DNA of 64,000 bases, from the NCBI RefSeq assembly GCF_029889905.1, contig NZ_JARANZ010000005.1:186001-250000 (forward strand). The letters run 5' to 3'. Under the pieces are notes generated by a model, which was given only the letters and a program-made list of their open reading frames with translations, was not told the DNA's origin and ran no database searches. The DNA comes from Chromohalobacter sp. 11-W (GTDB lineage Bacteria > Pseudomonadota > Gammaproteobacteria > Pseudomonadales > Halomonadaceae). The first letter of the stretch is position 1; each line of letters opens with the position of its first letter. The position numbers and the translations under genes were made by a program. Shown here one piece after another: positions 48,910-58,056 of the stretch.

Positions 48910-49662
48910 ATGCAGACGCCACTACCGTCGGCACTTGCTTTTTCCAATATCGCATTGTTTCTCGATTTCGACGGCACGTTGGTGCCCATCGCATCGCACC
49001 CCGATGCCGTCACGCTACCGCCCCGCCAACGCCATTTGCTCAGCACCTTGCAGACCCAGCTCGAGGGAGCCCTCGCCGTCATCAGCGGTCGCCGTCTGGA
49101 CGACCTGGAATACTTGACGGCGCCCCTACCGATAACGCTCTTGGGTTGTCATGGCGCACAGTGGCGCGACAGCGACGGCACCCGACACGCCGCGCGGCTC
49201 GAGTCCGAGGCTACGGTGCACTTGAGTGCCGCCCTGGCCGAGTTCTCACAACGGCATCCCGGTACCGTCTTCGAGGATAAAACGTACGCTTTCGCTCTCC
49301 ACTACCGCCAGGCACCGCAGCACGAACGGGCCTGCCGAGACACGATGACACGCCTTTGGCAGGCCCACCGCGACGCCTACCAACTCACCGAGGGCAAGTG
49401 CCTGCTGGAGCTTCGTCATCATGCCTGCCACAAGGGACGCGCCGTGCAGCGACTACTCGACACGCCGCCCTTTCGGCAGCGCACCCCGCTGTTCATTGGC
49501 GACGATCGCACGGACGAGGACGCGTTCCCCGTCGTCAATGCACACGGCGGCTTTTCCGTACGCGTCGGTGAAGCCGCGCAGAGTCAAGCCACGTATCGCT
49601 TGGATAGCGTCGAGGAGGTTTTGTCATGGTTGGAACGTCAGACAAGGAGCATGTCACCCTAA
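48910..49662 (+). CDS. otsB: Trehalose-6-phosphate phosphatase
   Basis: OtsB dephosphorylates trehalose 6-phosphate to trehalose. The 250-residue HAD phosphatase has nucleophile D19 and acid D21 (LFLDFDGTLVPIASHPD), VISGRRLDDLE, and the metal motif GDDRTDEDAF (197-206). The start at 48910 gives the usual distance to the first motif. A TTG at 48856 would add 18 residues. The gene overlaps the GH15 gene by 37 nt and leads a three-gene trehalose operon in the order otsB-GH15-otsA. Confidence 0.93.
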   Translation: MQTPLPSALAFSNIALFLDFDGTLVPIASHPDAVTLPPRQRHLLSTLQTQLEGALAVISGRRLDDLEYLTAPLPITLLGCHGAQWRDSDGTRHAARLESEATVHLSAALAEFSQRHPGTVFEDKTYAFALHYRQAPQHERACRDTMTRLWQAHRDAYQLTEGKCLLELRHHACHKGRAVQRLLDTPPFRQRTPLFIGDDRTDEDAFPVVNAHGGFSVRVGEAAQSQATYRLDSVEEVLSWLERQTRSMSP

Positions 49663-51443
49663 CGCAGGATCCGACACTCGAACTGGGGCTGGTCGGCAAC
49701 TGCCAGGTCAGCGCGCTGATCGACGATCAGTCCCGCATCGTCTGGTTCTGTTTCCCGCGCCTGGATAGCGCCCCCGTGTTTTCCCGCCTGGTGGATACGC
49801 AGGATCGCGGATATTTCGCCATCGATGTCGAAAACCGTGTCGCCAGCCATCAATACTATGTCCGCAACACCGCCATTCTGTGCACGGAGATCGAGGATGC
49901 CGAGGGCGGGAAGGTCCGCATCACCGACTTTTGTCCTCGCTTCTTGCAGTTCGGGCGGGAATTTCATCCCACCGGACTGTGTCGACGCGTTGAGCGCATC
50001 GCCGGCACCCCAGTAATCCGCACGCGTCTACGTCCGGTGCAGGGCTACGATGGCACGTCGCCCGACACGACCCACGGTAGCCACCACATCCGCTACCTAT
50101 GCCAGGACGACGTCATGCGTCTGACCACCGACGCCTCGATCACCCACTTGTTGCAGGAATCCGCCCATGCTCTGGATCGTCCATTGCATTTCATCATCGG
50201 GCCAGATGAGAGCCTGACCACCACCCCCGCGCGGCTCTACAACCACTATTGGGAAGAGACGCGCCGCTATTGGCACGACTGGGTCAGCCGGCTGGCCGTG
50301 CCCTTCGAATGGCAGGACGCCGTGATTCGCGCCGCCATCACGCTGAAACTCAGCACCTTCGACGATACCGGGGCCGTGGTCGCGGCCATGACCACTTCGA
50401 TCCCCGAAGCCGCGAACACCCAGCGCAATTGGGACTACCGCTATTGCTGGCTGCGCGATGCATATTTCGTGGTGCATGCGCTCAACCGGCTCGGCGCAAC
50501 CGGGACGATGGAAAATTTTCTGCATTACATCATCGACCTCGTCGTCGGCACGCATCGCCACCAGTTACAGCCGCTTTACGGCATCGGCGGCGAGACGGTG
50601 CTGGACGAGCACAGCCTCGAGACACTCGCTGGGTATCACGGCATGGGGCCCGTACGTGTGGGCAACGCCGCCTACCTGCAAAATCAGCATGATGTCTACG
50701 GCGCCGTCATCCTGGCCGCCAACCAGGTCTTCTTCGATCAACGTCTCGAAGAGGTCGGTAACGAAACCCTGTTCCGGCGCCTTGAGCCTCTGGGTCACCT
50801 GGCCGCCGAGTGTTACGACCAGCCCGATGCCAGCATCTGGGAATACCGAGGCCGTGAGCGCGTGCACACCTACTCAGCCATCATGTGCTGGGCAGCCTGT
50901 GACCGGCTGGCCAAGATCGCCGCACAACTCGATCTGGACAGCGCCGCACGGCACTGGCGCGATACCGCAGACACCATGCATCGCACCATTTGCACCGAGT
51001 CCTGGAACGAAACGCAAGACTTCTTCGCCGAGAGCTTCGGCGGCGAGGGCCTGGACGCCAGCCTGCTGCTCATCAACGAGCTTGGATTTCTCGCAGCCGA
51101 TGACCCGCGCTTCGTCGCTACCGTCAAGGCCATCGGCGGGCATCTGCGGCGTGGCGACCACCTCTTTCGCTACGTCGCAGACGACGATTTCGGGGCGCCC
51201 GAAAACGCCTTCAATATCTGTACTTTCTGGTATATCGACGCGCTCTGGGCGATCGGCGATCACAATGAAGCCAGGCGGCTGTTCGAGGGGCTCCTAGCAT
51301 GTCGCAACAAGGTCGGGCTACTCTCCGAGGATCTCGACCCTGACAGTCACCGGCTATGGGGCAACTTCCCGCAAACCTACAGCATGGTGGGGCTGATCAA
51401 CTCGGCGCTGCACCTCAGCAAGAGCTGGGAGGAAGCGCTATGA
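49626..51443 (+). CDS. Glycoside hydrolase family 15 protein (glucoamylase- or trehalase-like)
   Basis: The 605-residue protein has an N-terminal beta-sandwich domain (about 15-230) and an (alpha/alpha)6 barrel (about 240-600). GH15 motifs are present: QRNWDYRYCWLRDAYF, the catalytic acid E406 in SIWEYRGRE, and the base E568 in LLSEDLDPDSHRLWGNFPQTYSMVGLI. GH15 contains glucoamylases and, in mycobacteria and other bacteria, trehalases. No signal peptide is seen, so it acts in the cytosol. It sits inside the trehalose synthesis operon, overlapping otsB by 37 nt and otsA by 4 nt, with GAGGAGG before its ATG. Trehalose turnover is the natural guess; glycogen or other alpha-glucosides are alternatives. 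Confidence 0.9.
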   Translation: MVGTSDKEHVTLTQDPTLELGLVGNCQVSALIDDQSRIVWFCFPRLDSAPVFSRLVDTQDRGYFAIDVENRVASHQYYVRNTAILCTEIEDAEGGKVRITDFCPRFLQFGREFHPTGLCRRVERIAGTPVIRTRLRPVQGYDGTSPDTTHGSHHIRYLCQDDVMRLTTDASITHLLQESAHALDRPLHFIIGPDESLTTTPARLYNHYWEETRRYWHDWVSRLAVPFEWQDAVIRAAITLKLSTFDDTGAVVAAMTTSIPEAANTQRNWDYRYCWLRDAYFVVHALNRLGATGTMENFLHYIIDLVVGTHRHQLQPLYGIGGETVLDEHSLETLAGYHGMGPVRVGNAAYLQNQHDVYGAVILAANQVFFDQRLEEVGNETLFRRLEPLGHLAAECYDQPDASIWEYRGRERVHTYSAIMCWAACDRLAKIAAQLDLDSAARHWRDTADTMHRTICTESWNETQDFFAESFGGEGLDASLLLINELGFLAADDPRFVATVKAIGGHLRRGDHLFRYVADDDFGAPENAFNICTFWYIDALWAIGDHNEARRLFEGLLACRNKVGLLSEDLDPDSHRLWGNFPQTYSMVGLINSALHLSKSWEEAL

Positions 51444-52816
51444 AAGACCTGGTCGTGATCTCCAACCGAGTGTCGATCCCCGAGGCCGGGCGCTCCCAAG
51501 CAGGCGGTCTGGCGATGGCGCTCAATAGCGCCCTCGCCCGCCATGGGGGCATGTGGTTCGGCTGGAATGGTGAGGTATGTCATGACACCTCGCCACAGCC
51601 AACGCAGACACGTCGCAATGGCATTACCTACGCCACCTTGCCGCTGAACGCGGAGCAGCACAGTGACTATTATCTGGGGTTTTCCAACGAAGTGCTGTGG
51701 CCTATCTTCCACTTCAATCTGGGCGCCATGAAGTTCCAACGCCGCCATGCTCAGGTCTACTACGCCACCAACCAGCATTTCGCCGAGAAACTCAGCCCGC
51801 TGCTTACCGGCGACGAGCTCATCTGGGTACACGACTATCACCTGATCCCCCTCGGTGAAGCCTTGCGGCGCCAGGGGAACCACGCCCCGATGGGGTTCTT
51901 CCTGCACATTCCCTTTCCCAGCGCCGAGCTATTGCGTTGTATTCCCGGACATCGCGACTTGTTGGCAAGCTTCTTCGCTTACGATTTGCTGGGATTCCAG
52001 ACACCCCAAGACCTCGAAACCTTCTGCCATGCTGCGATCCGCATCCTCGGGGCCAAGCGTAGCGACAATGTGCTGCGCTACGGCGACCAACGCCTGAAAC
52101 TCGGCATCTATCCCGTGGGCATCGATGTCGACACACTGCAACGCGAGGCACAGCATAGCGAAACCAAGCAAGCCGTCCGCCAACTACGTGCCTCGTTGGG
52201 TGGCTGTGCGCTGATCGCCGGCGCCGACCGACTCGACTATTCCAAGGGACTCGGCGAACGCATGCTCGCCTTCGAGCACCTGCTCGACGACTACCCCCAC
52301 TACCGGCGCCACGTCCTCTATACACAAGTCGCCAGTCCCTCTCGAAGCGCCATCACCGAATATGACGATCTGCGTCAGCAGCTCGAATCCCAGGCCGGCC
52401 ATATCAACGGCCTACACTCCGATCTCGATTGGGTGCCAGTGCACTACATCAACAAGACCTATCCGCGTACCGCACTCATGGGGCTCTTTCGCGCCGCCCA
52501 GGTGGGCCTTGTCACACCGCTGCGCGATGGCATGAACCTGGTCTGCAAGGAGTTCGTCGCGGCCCAGGACAGCCGTGATCCCGGCGCGCTGGTGCTCAGC
52601 GAACTCGCCGGCGCCGCGCATGAGCTCGAAGGAGCCTTGCTGGTCAATCCCTACGACCCGCACGCCATCGCCGAAGCGCTCGATCAAGCACTGCAGATGC
52701 CACACGAGGAGCGTTGCCAACGCCATACCAGCATGCTGGCCAGCGTCCGCTGCAATGACCTGACGCGCTGGTGGCAGCGTTTCCTGGACGATCTCGGATA
52801 TGCCGTGCCGGGTTGA
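51440..52816 (+). CDS. otsA: Trehalose-6-phosphate synthase
   Basis: OtsA joins glucose from a nucleotide sugar to glucose 6-phosphate. The 458-residue GT20 enzyme has the N-terminal [25 protein letters not shown] and the acceptor region WFGWNGEV. It also shows [31 protein letters not shown] and the donor-binding [18 protein letters not shown]. Its ATG overlaps the GH15 stop (ATGA) with GGAGG upstream. It is the last gene of the trehalose operon. Synthesis of trehalose as an osmolyte fits the neighbouring betT. Confidence 0.95.
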   Translation: MKDLVVISNRVSIPEAGRSQAGGLAMALNSALARHGGMWFGWNGEVCHDTSPQPTQTRRNGITYATLPLNAEQHSDYYLGFSNEVLWPIFHFNLGAMKFQRRHAQVYYATNQHFAEKLSPLLTGDELIWVHDYHLIPLGEALRRQGNHAPMGFFLHIPFPSAELLRCIPGHRDLLASFFAYDLLGFQTPQDLETFCHAAIRILGAKRSDNVLRYGDQRLKLGIYPVGIDVDTLQREAQHSETKQAVRQLRASLGGCALIAGADRLDYSKGLGERMLAFEHLLDDYPHYRRHVLYTQVASPSRSAITEYDDLRQQLESQAGHINGLHSDLDWVPVHYINKTYPRTALMGLFRAAQVGLVTPLRDGMNLVCKEFVAAQDSRDPGALVLSELAGAAHELEGALLVNPYDPHAIAEALDQALQMPHEERCQRHTSMLASVRCNDLTRWWQRFLDDLGYAVPG

Positions 52817-53144
52817 GGTCGCATCGCTTCGATGGTGCCTGACGGTTGAAAGCCGATACATAACCAAGTATTTTGATTGAACATTCAATCAATAAAAATA
52901 TGGCTTCATTCCATCGGTAGCGACGCGACACACGCCCCCAACGGAACGTGACACACAGCCAAGTCAGTCGCGTCTCCCGCGAACATCTCGGCAGCGGCCA
53001 GAAATCCGCTACCAAGGAGCTCGCATGGAGAACCGTGTTCACGACGGCGGCGCATGGCCAGAAGCCCTTTCATGACTCTGCCATAGTAAAAGAACGCGCC
53101 TCTCGTCTCGCTACCGCCGTGCTTACACAACTAAAGGATTGCTC
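52817..53144. other. Regulatory region upstream of betT
   Basis: This 328-nt gap follows otsA. At 52860-52905 it is AT-rich and holds a 20-bp BetI-like operator, described separately. No other clear element or gene was seen, and no terminator for the otsA operon was recognised. If the operator marks the promoter, the betT leader would be around 240 nt, longer than usual. Confidence 0.6.
52873..52892. promoter_or_regulatory. BetI-like operator
   Basis: TTGATTGAACATTCAATCAA is a perfect inverted repeat of 9-bp arms around CA. The core TTGAAC-N-TTCAA closely follows the operator recognised by BetI, the choline-sensing TetR-family repressor of bet genes. It lies about 250 nt upstream of betT in an AT-rich stretch suited to a promoter. 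BetI is not encoded in this window. Confidence 0.72.
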
Positions 53145-55199
53145 ATGCATCCACAACACACCGACGACGTCAGTCGCGACCGCCTCAATCCGGTGGTCTT
53201 TTACGGTTCGGTGATCGGCATCGTGCTTTTCGCACTCTGGACGATGTTTTTCACCGACTCGGCCAGCGACATCATCAACGCCATACTCGGCTGGATTTCC
53301 AACACCTTCGGTTGGTATTACTTCATCGCCGTGGTTGCCTACCTGGTGTTCGTGATCGCCATAGGCCTGTCACGCTTCGGCAAGATCAAGTTGGGGCCCG
53401 AACATTCCAAGCCCGACTTCAACATGGCCTCCTGGGCGGCCATGCTGTTCTCGGCAGGGATCGGCATCGACCTGCTGTTTTTCTGTATCGCCGAACCGGT
53501 AACGCAGTTCCTGGCGCCTCCCGAGGGAGAAGGCAGCACGATAGAAGCCGCACGTCATGCCATGCAGCTGACATTCCTGCACTGGGGGCTTTCCGGCTGG
53601 GGCATTTACACGTTAGTGGGCATGTCGCTGGCGTTCTTCAGCTATCGGCATAATCTGCCGCTGACCATCCGCAGCGCGCTCTATCCTATCTTCGGCAAGA
53701 AAATCCATGGTCCCATCGGGCATACCGTCGATATCGCTGCCGTGCTGGGCACGGTCTTCGGTATCGCCACCAGCCTGGGGATCGGGGTCATCCAGCTCAA
53801 CTTCGGCCTCAACTACATGTTCTCGATTCCCGAGAACACTCTGGTGCAGGCGGCGCTGGTGATCATGATCGTGTTCTTCGCCACGGTGTCTGCCGTCACC
53901 GGGGTGGAAAAAGGCATTCGCCGCCTGTCCGAATTCAACATGCTGCTGGCACTATTGCTGTTGCTGTTCGTCCTCTTCAGCGGCAAGACCTTGTTCCTGC
54001 TCAACGTGCTGGTGCTCAACGTCGGCGACTACTTCTCCGACTTCATCAGCCTATCGATGAACACCTACGCCTTTGATCCGCCCTCCGCTTGGCTAAACGG
54101 CTGGACCTTGTTTTTCTGGGCTTGGTGGATTGCCTGGGGGCCGTTCGTAGGGCTCTTCCTGGCACGTATCTCGCGCGGTCGCACGATTCGTGAATTCGTG
54201 GCCGGTACGCTCATTCTGCCACTGGTCTTCATGATGGCGTGGATGTCGATCATGGGGAACAGCGCCATCGACATGGTCATGAACGGGGCCACGGATTTCG
54301 GGGATGCGGCGATGAACACGCCAGCTTCGTCCATCTATCTGTTCCTCGAATCCTTGCCGCTGACCGGCATTACCACGCTAGTCACGACCGTTCTGGCCAT
54401 CGTTTTCTTCGTCACGTCGGGCGACTCCGGGGCATTGGTACTGTCCAACTTCACCTCCAAGCTCAAGGACGTGAACAGCGACGCACCGATCTGGATGCGC
54501 ATCCTGTGGGCCTGCGTAATCGGGCTTTTGACCCTGGCGCTACTGATGGCCGGTGGTTTGTCGGCCCTACAGAGCGTGGTGGTGATCACCGGCCTGCCCT
54601 TCTCCATCGTGTTGTTCTTCATGATGGCGGGCTTGCTCAAGGCGTTGCGCGTGGAAGGTCTCAAGGAGGACAGCCATCGCACCAGCCTCGCCGGGCATCT
54701 TTCCAGCCGCACCGGTGGCGGCGAGCGCTCGCCGCGCGGTTGGCGCCAGCGTCTCAGCCGGGCGATGAGCTTCCCGGGTGACAAACAGGCTCGGCGTTTC
54801 CTCGATGAAGTGGTCAAACCGGCCATGCAAGAGGTCAGTCAGGCCATCGGTCAGGAAGGCGTCAAGGTCGAGGTCGACGAGCAGGAAGGCGACGAGGCGC
54901 ACCTAGCACTCAATGTCAGCCTCGGCGACGAGCAGAACTTCACGTATCAGGTCTGGCCGCGCCGCTTCGCCACTCCCTCGTTCGCGCTTCGCGCCCAACA
55001 GACCAATGCGTATTACTATCGCCTAGAGGTCTATCTGCTCGAGGGCAGCCAGGGCTACGATTTGATGGGGTACAACAAGGAACAGGTGATCGAAGACATT
55101 CTCGATCAGTACGAGCGTCACCTCCACTTCCTGCACATGAACCGGCAAGCGCCGGGGACCGTGACCATGCCGGACAGCCCTGAGCAACCGCCGGAATGA
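53145..55199 (+). CDS. betT: High-affinity choline transporter BetT (BCCT family)
   Basis: BetT imports choline, which is oxidised to the osmoprotectant glycine betaine. The 684-residue protein has twelve membrane segments (about 15-500). BCCT signatures are FSAGIGIDLLFFCIAEP, the Trp-rich WTLFFWAWWIAWGPFVGLFLARISRGRTIREF, and YFVTSGDSGALVLSNFTS (seen as FFVTSGDSGALVL). A 170-residue cytosolic C-terminal domain with EEQNFTYQVWPR-like and LLEGSQGYDLMGYNKEQVIEDILDQYERHLHFLH follows, as in E. coli BetT, which has a similar length. The C-terminal domain is linked to osmotic control. AAAGGA precedes the ATG at 53145. A betaine or ectoine substrate is possible, but the C-terminal domain and BetI-like site favour choline. 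Confidence 0.92.
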   Translation: MHPQHTDDVSRDRLNPVVFYGSVIGIVLFALWTMFFTDSASDIINAILGWISNTFGWYYFIAVVAYLVFVIAIGLSRFGKIKLGPEHSKPDFNMASWAAMLFSAGIGIDLLFFCIAEPVTQFLAPPEGEGSTIEAARHAMQLTFLHWGLSGWGIYTLVGMSLAFFSYRHNLPLTIRSALYPIFGKKIHGPIGHTVDIAAVLGTVFGIATSLGIGVIQLNFGLNYMFSIPENTLVQAALVIMIVFFATVSAVTGVEKGIRRLSEFNMLLALLLLLFVLFSGKTLFLLNVLVLNVGDYFSDFISLSMNTYAFDPPSAWLNGWTLFFWAWWIAWGPFVGLFLARISRGRTIREFVAGTLILPLVFMMAWMSIMGNSAIDMVMNGATDFGDAAMNTPASSIYLFLESLPLTGITTLVTTVLAIVFFVTSGDSGALVLSNFTSKLKDVNSDAPIWMRILWACVIGLLTLALLMAGGLSALQSVVVITGLPFSIVLFFMMAGLLKALRVEGLKEDSHRTSLAGHLSSRTGGGERSPRGWRQRLSRAMSFPGDKQARRFLDEVVKPAMQEVSQAIGQEGVKVEVDEQEGDEAHLALNVSLGDEQNFTYQVWPRRFATPSFALRAQQTNAYYYRLEVYLLEGSQGYDLMGYNKEQVIEDILDQYERHLHFLHMNRQAPGTVTMPDSPEQPPE

Positions 55200-55234
55200 T
55201 CTAGGCCGCCACCACATCGAGCCATTGGCTTATA

Positions 55235-55262
55235 AAGGGGCGCATCGCCAGATGCGCCCCTT
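55235..55262. terminator. Terminator between betT and fruA
   Basis: AAGGGGCGCATC (55235-55246) pairs perfectly with GATGCGCCCCTT (55251-55262) around a 4-nt loop. It lies 36 nt past betT and 48 nt past the convergent fruA. On the minus strand TTTATAA follows, so it best serves the fru operon; the T-run on the plus strand is weak. It may work in both directions. Confidence 0.8.
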
Positions 55263-55309
55263 GCATTGGCGACGCCCTCGTTGGCTGGACGCGCCGGGAA
55301 AGCGGCGTA

Positions 55310-57091
55310 TCAAGTCGCCACTTTCTCCTCGACCGGCACAGCGGAAGCCCCCGGCTTGATGACGGCATACGCCACCCCGGCGATCACCGCACCCACCGCG
55401 ATAGCCAGCAGATACAGCAGTGCGAAGTTGACTGCGTGCGGGATCAACAGCACGAACAGCCCGCCATGCGGCGCCATCAGTTGAATACCGAAATACATCG
55501 ACAAGGCCCCGGTGATCGCCCCACCGATGATGCATACCGGCAACACGCGCAATGGGTCCTTGGCGGCGAAGGGAATCGCGCCTTCGGTAATGAAGCAAAG
55601 CCCCAACACGAAGGCTGCCTTGCCCCCTTCGCGTTCGGTCGTATCGAACTTGCGCTTGGCCAGCATGCTGGCGATCCCCATCGCCAGCGGTGGGACCATC
55701 CCCGCCGCCATGATGGCCGCCATTGGCGCATAGGTCTCGCTCGAAAGCAGCCCCACCCCGAACGTATACGCCGCCTTGTTGACCGGCCCGCCCATATCGA
55801 CGCACATCATTCCGCCGAGCAATAGCCCCAGCAGCACGGCATTGGTCGAGCCCATGCTATCGAGAAAATTGGTCAGTGCATCAAGCAGCCCAGCTACCGG
55901 CGTGCCAATCACATAGATCATTACCAGGCCGGTAAACAAGCTCGCCAGCAGGGGAATGATCAGAATCGGTTTGAGAGATTCCACACTCGCCGGCAGCTTG
56001 AGATAGCGGGTGATCGCCTTGGCGGCGTACCCGGCAAGGAAACCGGCCAGGATGCCGCCGATGAACCCGGCGCCGATATTGCTGGCCAGCATCCCGCCGA
56101 TCATGCCGGGCGCGATTCCCGGCCGGTCGGCGATGGAATAGGCGATATATCCAGCGAGGACCGGTACCATCAAGGCGAAGGCGGCTTCACCGCCGATCTG
56201 CATCAAGGCCGCCGCCAGAGTCCCCTCTTCCTTGAAGGCCTCGATACCGAACACGAACGAGAGGGCGATGCACAAGCCGCCGGCAACCACCATCGGCAGC
56301 ATGAACGAAACACCAGTAAGCAGGTGCTTGTAGACCCCCTTTTCCTTGACGCTCTTGCCCTTGCCAGTGCTTTTCTCGCCAGACGACGCAGCATTGCCCC
56401 CCTGGCTCTCCACGGCAGCTTCAGCGAGAGCGTCCTGCACGGTCTGTCGAGCCTTCTTGAGCGCATTGCCGGTCGACGTCCGGTAGATGCGCTTGCCCGC
56501 GAAGCGCTCATCGTCGACCTCAATATCGCAGGCCAGCAGCACCACATCGGCCGCCGCAATGTCCGCTTCGCTGAGCTGATTCTGCGCCCCGACCGAGCCT
56601 TGGGTTTCAACGCGGATATGATGGCCCAGGCCGCGTCCGGCCTCTTCCAGCGCCTCGGCCGCCATGAAGGTATGCGCAACCCCGGTGGGGCATGCCGTCA
56701 CCGCGACGATACGCTGGCCTTGGTCATCGCCGGCGTCAGCAGCGCTCGTGGGCGCCGCCTGCGGCGCTGCGTCACCGCCGGCGAAGAGTTCGGCCTCGCG
56801 CTCGGCCCGTGACAGGAACGCATCCGGATCGGGCAGCGCCTCGGCAATGGGTGCCTGGAACAGGCGCTTGTCCGTGAAGCGTGATGCATCGGGCACATGA
56901 TCGGCGGCCACGATCACCAGTTCGGCATCGCGCACGTCCGCCTCGGAGACCGGCTGCGGTGGCTCGAGCTCGCCGTGCATTTCCACCGTGACCTGCCAAC
57001 CGCGACGCCGGGCGGCCTGCTCGAGACGTCGAGCCGCCAGAAACGTCGTCGCCACGCCACTCGGGCAGGCCGTAATCAGGATCGCTTTCAT
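55310..57091 (-). CDS. fruA: PTS fructose transporter EIIBC (FruA)
   Basis: FruA imports fructose and phosphorylates it to fructose 1-phosphate. The 593-residue protein has two IIB-type domains (about 1-105 and 125-225), a linker and a IIC membrane domain (about 255-590). C134 in VTACPTGVAHTF is the phosphorylated cysteine. The first domain also keeps a cysteine, C9 in ITACPSGVATTF, where E. coli FruA has lost it. IIC shows GGLCIALSF, SIADRPGIAPGMIGGML and the conserved GGPVNKAAYTFGVGLL. Its start overlaps fruK (ATGA), and it is the last gene of fruBKA. Confidence 0.95.
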   Translation of the reverse strand: MKAILITACPSGVATTFLAARRLEQAARRRGWQVTVEMHGELEPPQPVSEADVRDAELVIVAADHVPDASRFTDKRLFQAPIAEALPDPDAFLSRAEREAELFAGGDAAPQAAPTSAADAGDDQGQRIVAVTACPTGVAHTFMAAEALEEAGRGLGHHIRVETQGSVGAQNQLSEADIAAADVVLLACDIEVDDERFAGKRIYRTSTGNALKKARQTVQDALAEAAVESQGGNAASSGEKSTGKGKSVKEKGVYKHLLTGVSFMLPMVVAGGLCIALSFVFGIEAFKEEGTLAAALMQIGGEAAFALMVPVLAGYIAYSIADRPGIAPGMIGGMLASNIGAGFIGGILAGFLAGYAAKAITRYLKLPASVESLKPILIIPLLASLFTGLVMIYVIGTPVAGLLDALTNFLDSMGSTNAVLLGLLLGGMMCVDMGGPVNKAAYTFGVGLLSSETYAPMAAIMAAGMVPPLAMGIASMLAKRKFDTTEREGGKAAFVLGLCFITEGAIPFAAKDPLRVLPVCIIGGAITGALSMYFGIQLMAPHGGLFVLLIPHAVNFALLYLLAIAVGAVIAGVAYAVIKPGASAVPVEEKVAT

Positions 57092-58056
57092 GAGTCCTCC
57101 CTCGCGTTATCGTCGAGCCGACGCACGCACGTGTTTTGTTGGAGTTGGTCTAGGTCCGGGGCATGCGTATCGCCTACCCCGACATGGCGTACCGCCTCGG
57201 CGGAAAGCGCCGTCGCCAGACGCAAGGTAGCCTCGGCGTTGAGATTCTCGAGGCGACCGTGGAGCATTGCCGCCAGCAACGTATCACCAGCGCATACCGT
57301 GCTTGCGACCTCGACGCGCGGCGGCGTGGCCTGCCAGTTCCCCTCGGGGCCGACCCACAGCATGCCCTCGCCGCCCAGCGACACCAGGGCGTGCTCGATG
57401 CCTGACGCGTGCAGGCGTGTGGCGGCGGCCAAGCGCGACGCGGCGTCTTCCAGCGACTCACCCGCCCACTCGGCCAGTTCCGTCTCGTTGGGTTTGACGG
57501 CATTGGGCGTGGCGGCAATTGCGGCGTTCAACGCCGCGCCGCTGGTATCCACCCAGACCGGCACGTCATAGCCGCGCAGCCAACCGATCAAGGCCGCCAG
57601 ATCATCGGGCGACATGCCTGGCGGCAGACTCCCGGCGATCACCACCGCGTCGGGGCATCTCGCGGCATCCACCAACCGCGCCTCAAGCACGGCATAGAGT
57701 GCCGCCAGATCATCGCGCGCCACCTCGAGACCGGGGCCATTGATATCGGTGACCCGGCCCTCGGCTTCGGCGAGCTTGGCGTTGATACGCGTTTCTCCAG
57801 GCAAACGCAGAAAGGCGTCCTCTAGGCCCCAGTCGGCGAAAGCGCGCCCGAAGGCACCGTCGTTGTCCGCGCCCAGAAAGCCCGAGACCGCCACTTCATG
57901 GCCCAGCGCCGCCAGCACCCGCGCCACGTTGACGCCCTTGCCCGCCGCCTCGAGATGCGTGGCCTCGGTGCGATTGACCGCCCCCAGCGTGAGCGCGGGC
58001 AAGCGAATCGCCAGGTCCAGCGCGGGATTGAGAGTCAGCGTCAGTACACGCGCCAT
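57088..58056 (-). CDS. fruK: 1-phosphofructokinase
   Basis: FruK converts fructose 1-phosphate to fructose 1,6-bisphosphate. The 322-residue PfkB-family kinase has the N-terminal TLTLNPALDLAI and the GKGVNVARVLAALGHEV motif. The C-terminal signature is ASTVCAGDTLLAAML, with the catalytic aspartate; valine-cysteine-alanine-glycine-aspartate stands where GAGD is most usual. Its ATG shares one base with the fruB stop (TGATG) and its stop overlaps fruA by 4 nt. It is part of the Cra-controlled fru operon. Confidence 0.95.
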   Translation of the reverse strand: MARVLTLTLNPALDLAIRLPALTLGAVNRTEATHLEAAGKGVNVARVLAALGHEVAVSGFLGADNDGAFGRAFADWGLEDAFLRLPGETRINAKLAEAEGRVTDINGPGLEVARDDLAALYAVLEARLVDAARCPDAVVIAGSLPPGMSPDDLAALIGWLRGYDVPVWVDTSGAALNAAIAATPNAVKPNETELAEWAGESLEDAASRLAAATRLHASGIEHALVSLGGEGMLWVGPEGNWQATPPRVEVASTVCAGDTLLAAMLHGRLENLNAEATLRLATALSAEAVRHVGVGDTHAPDLDQLQQNTCVRRLDDNAREDS

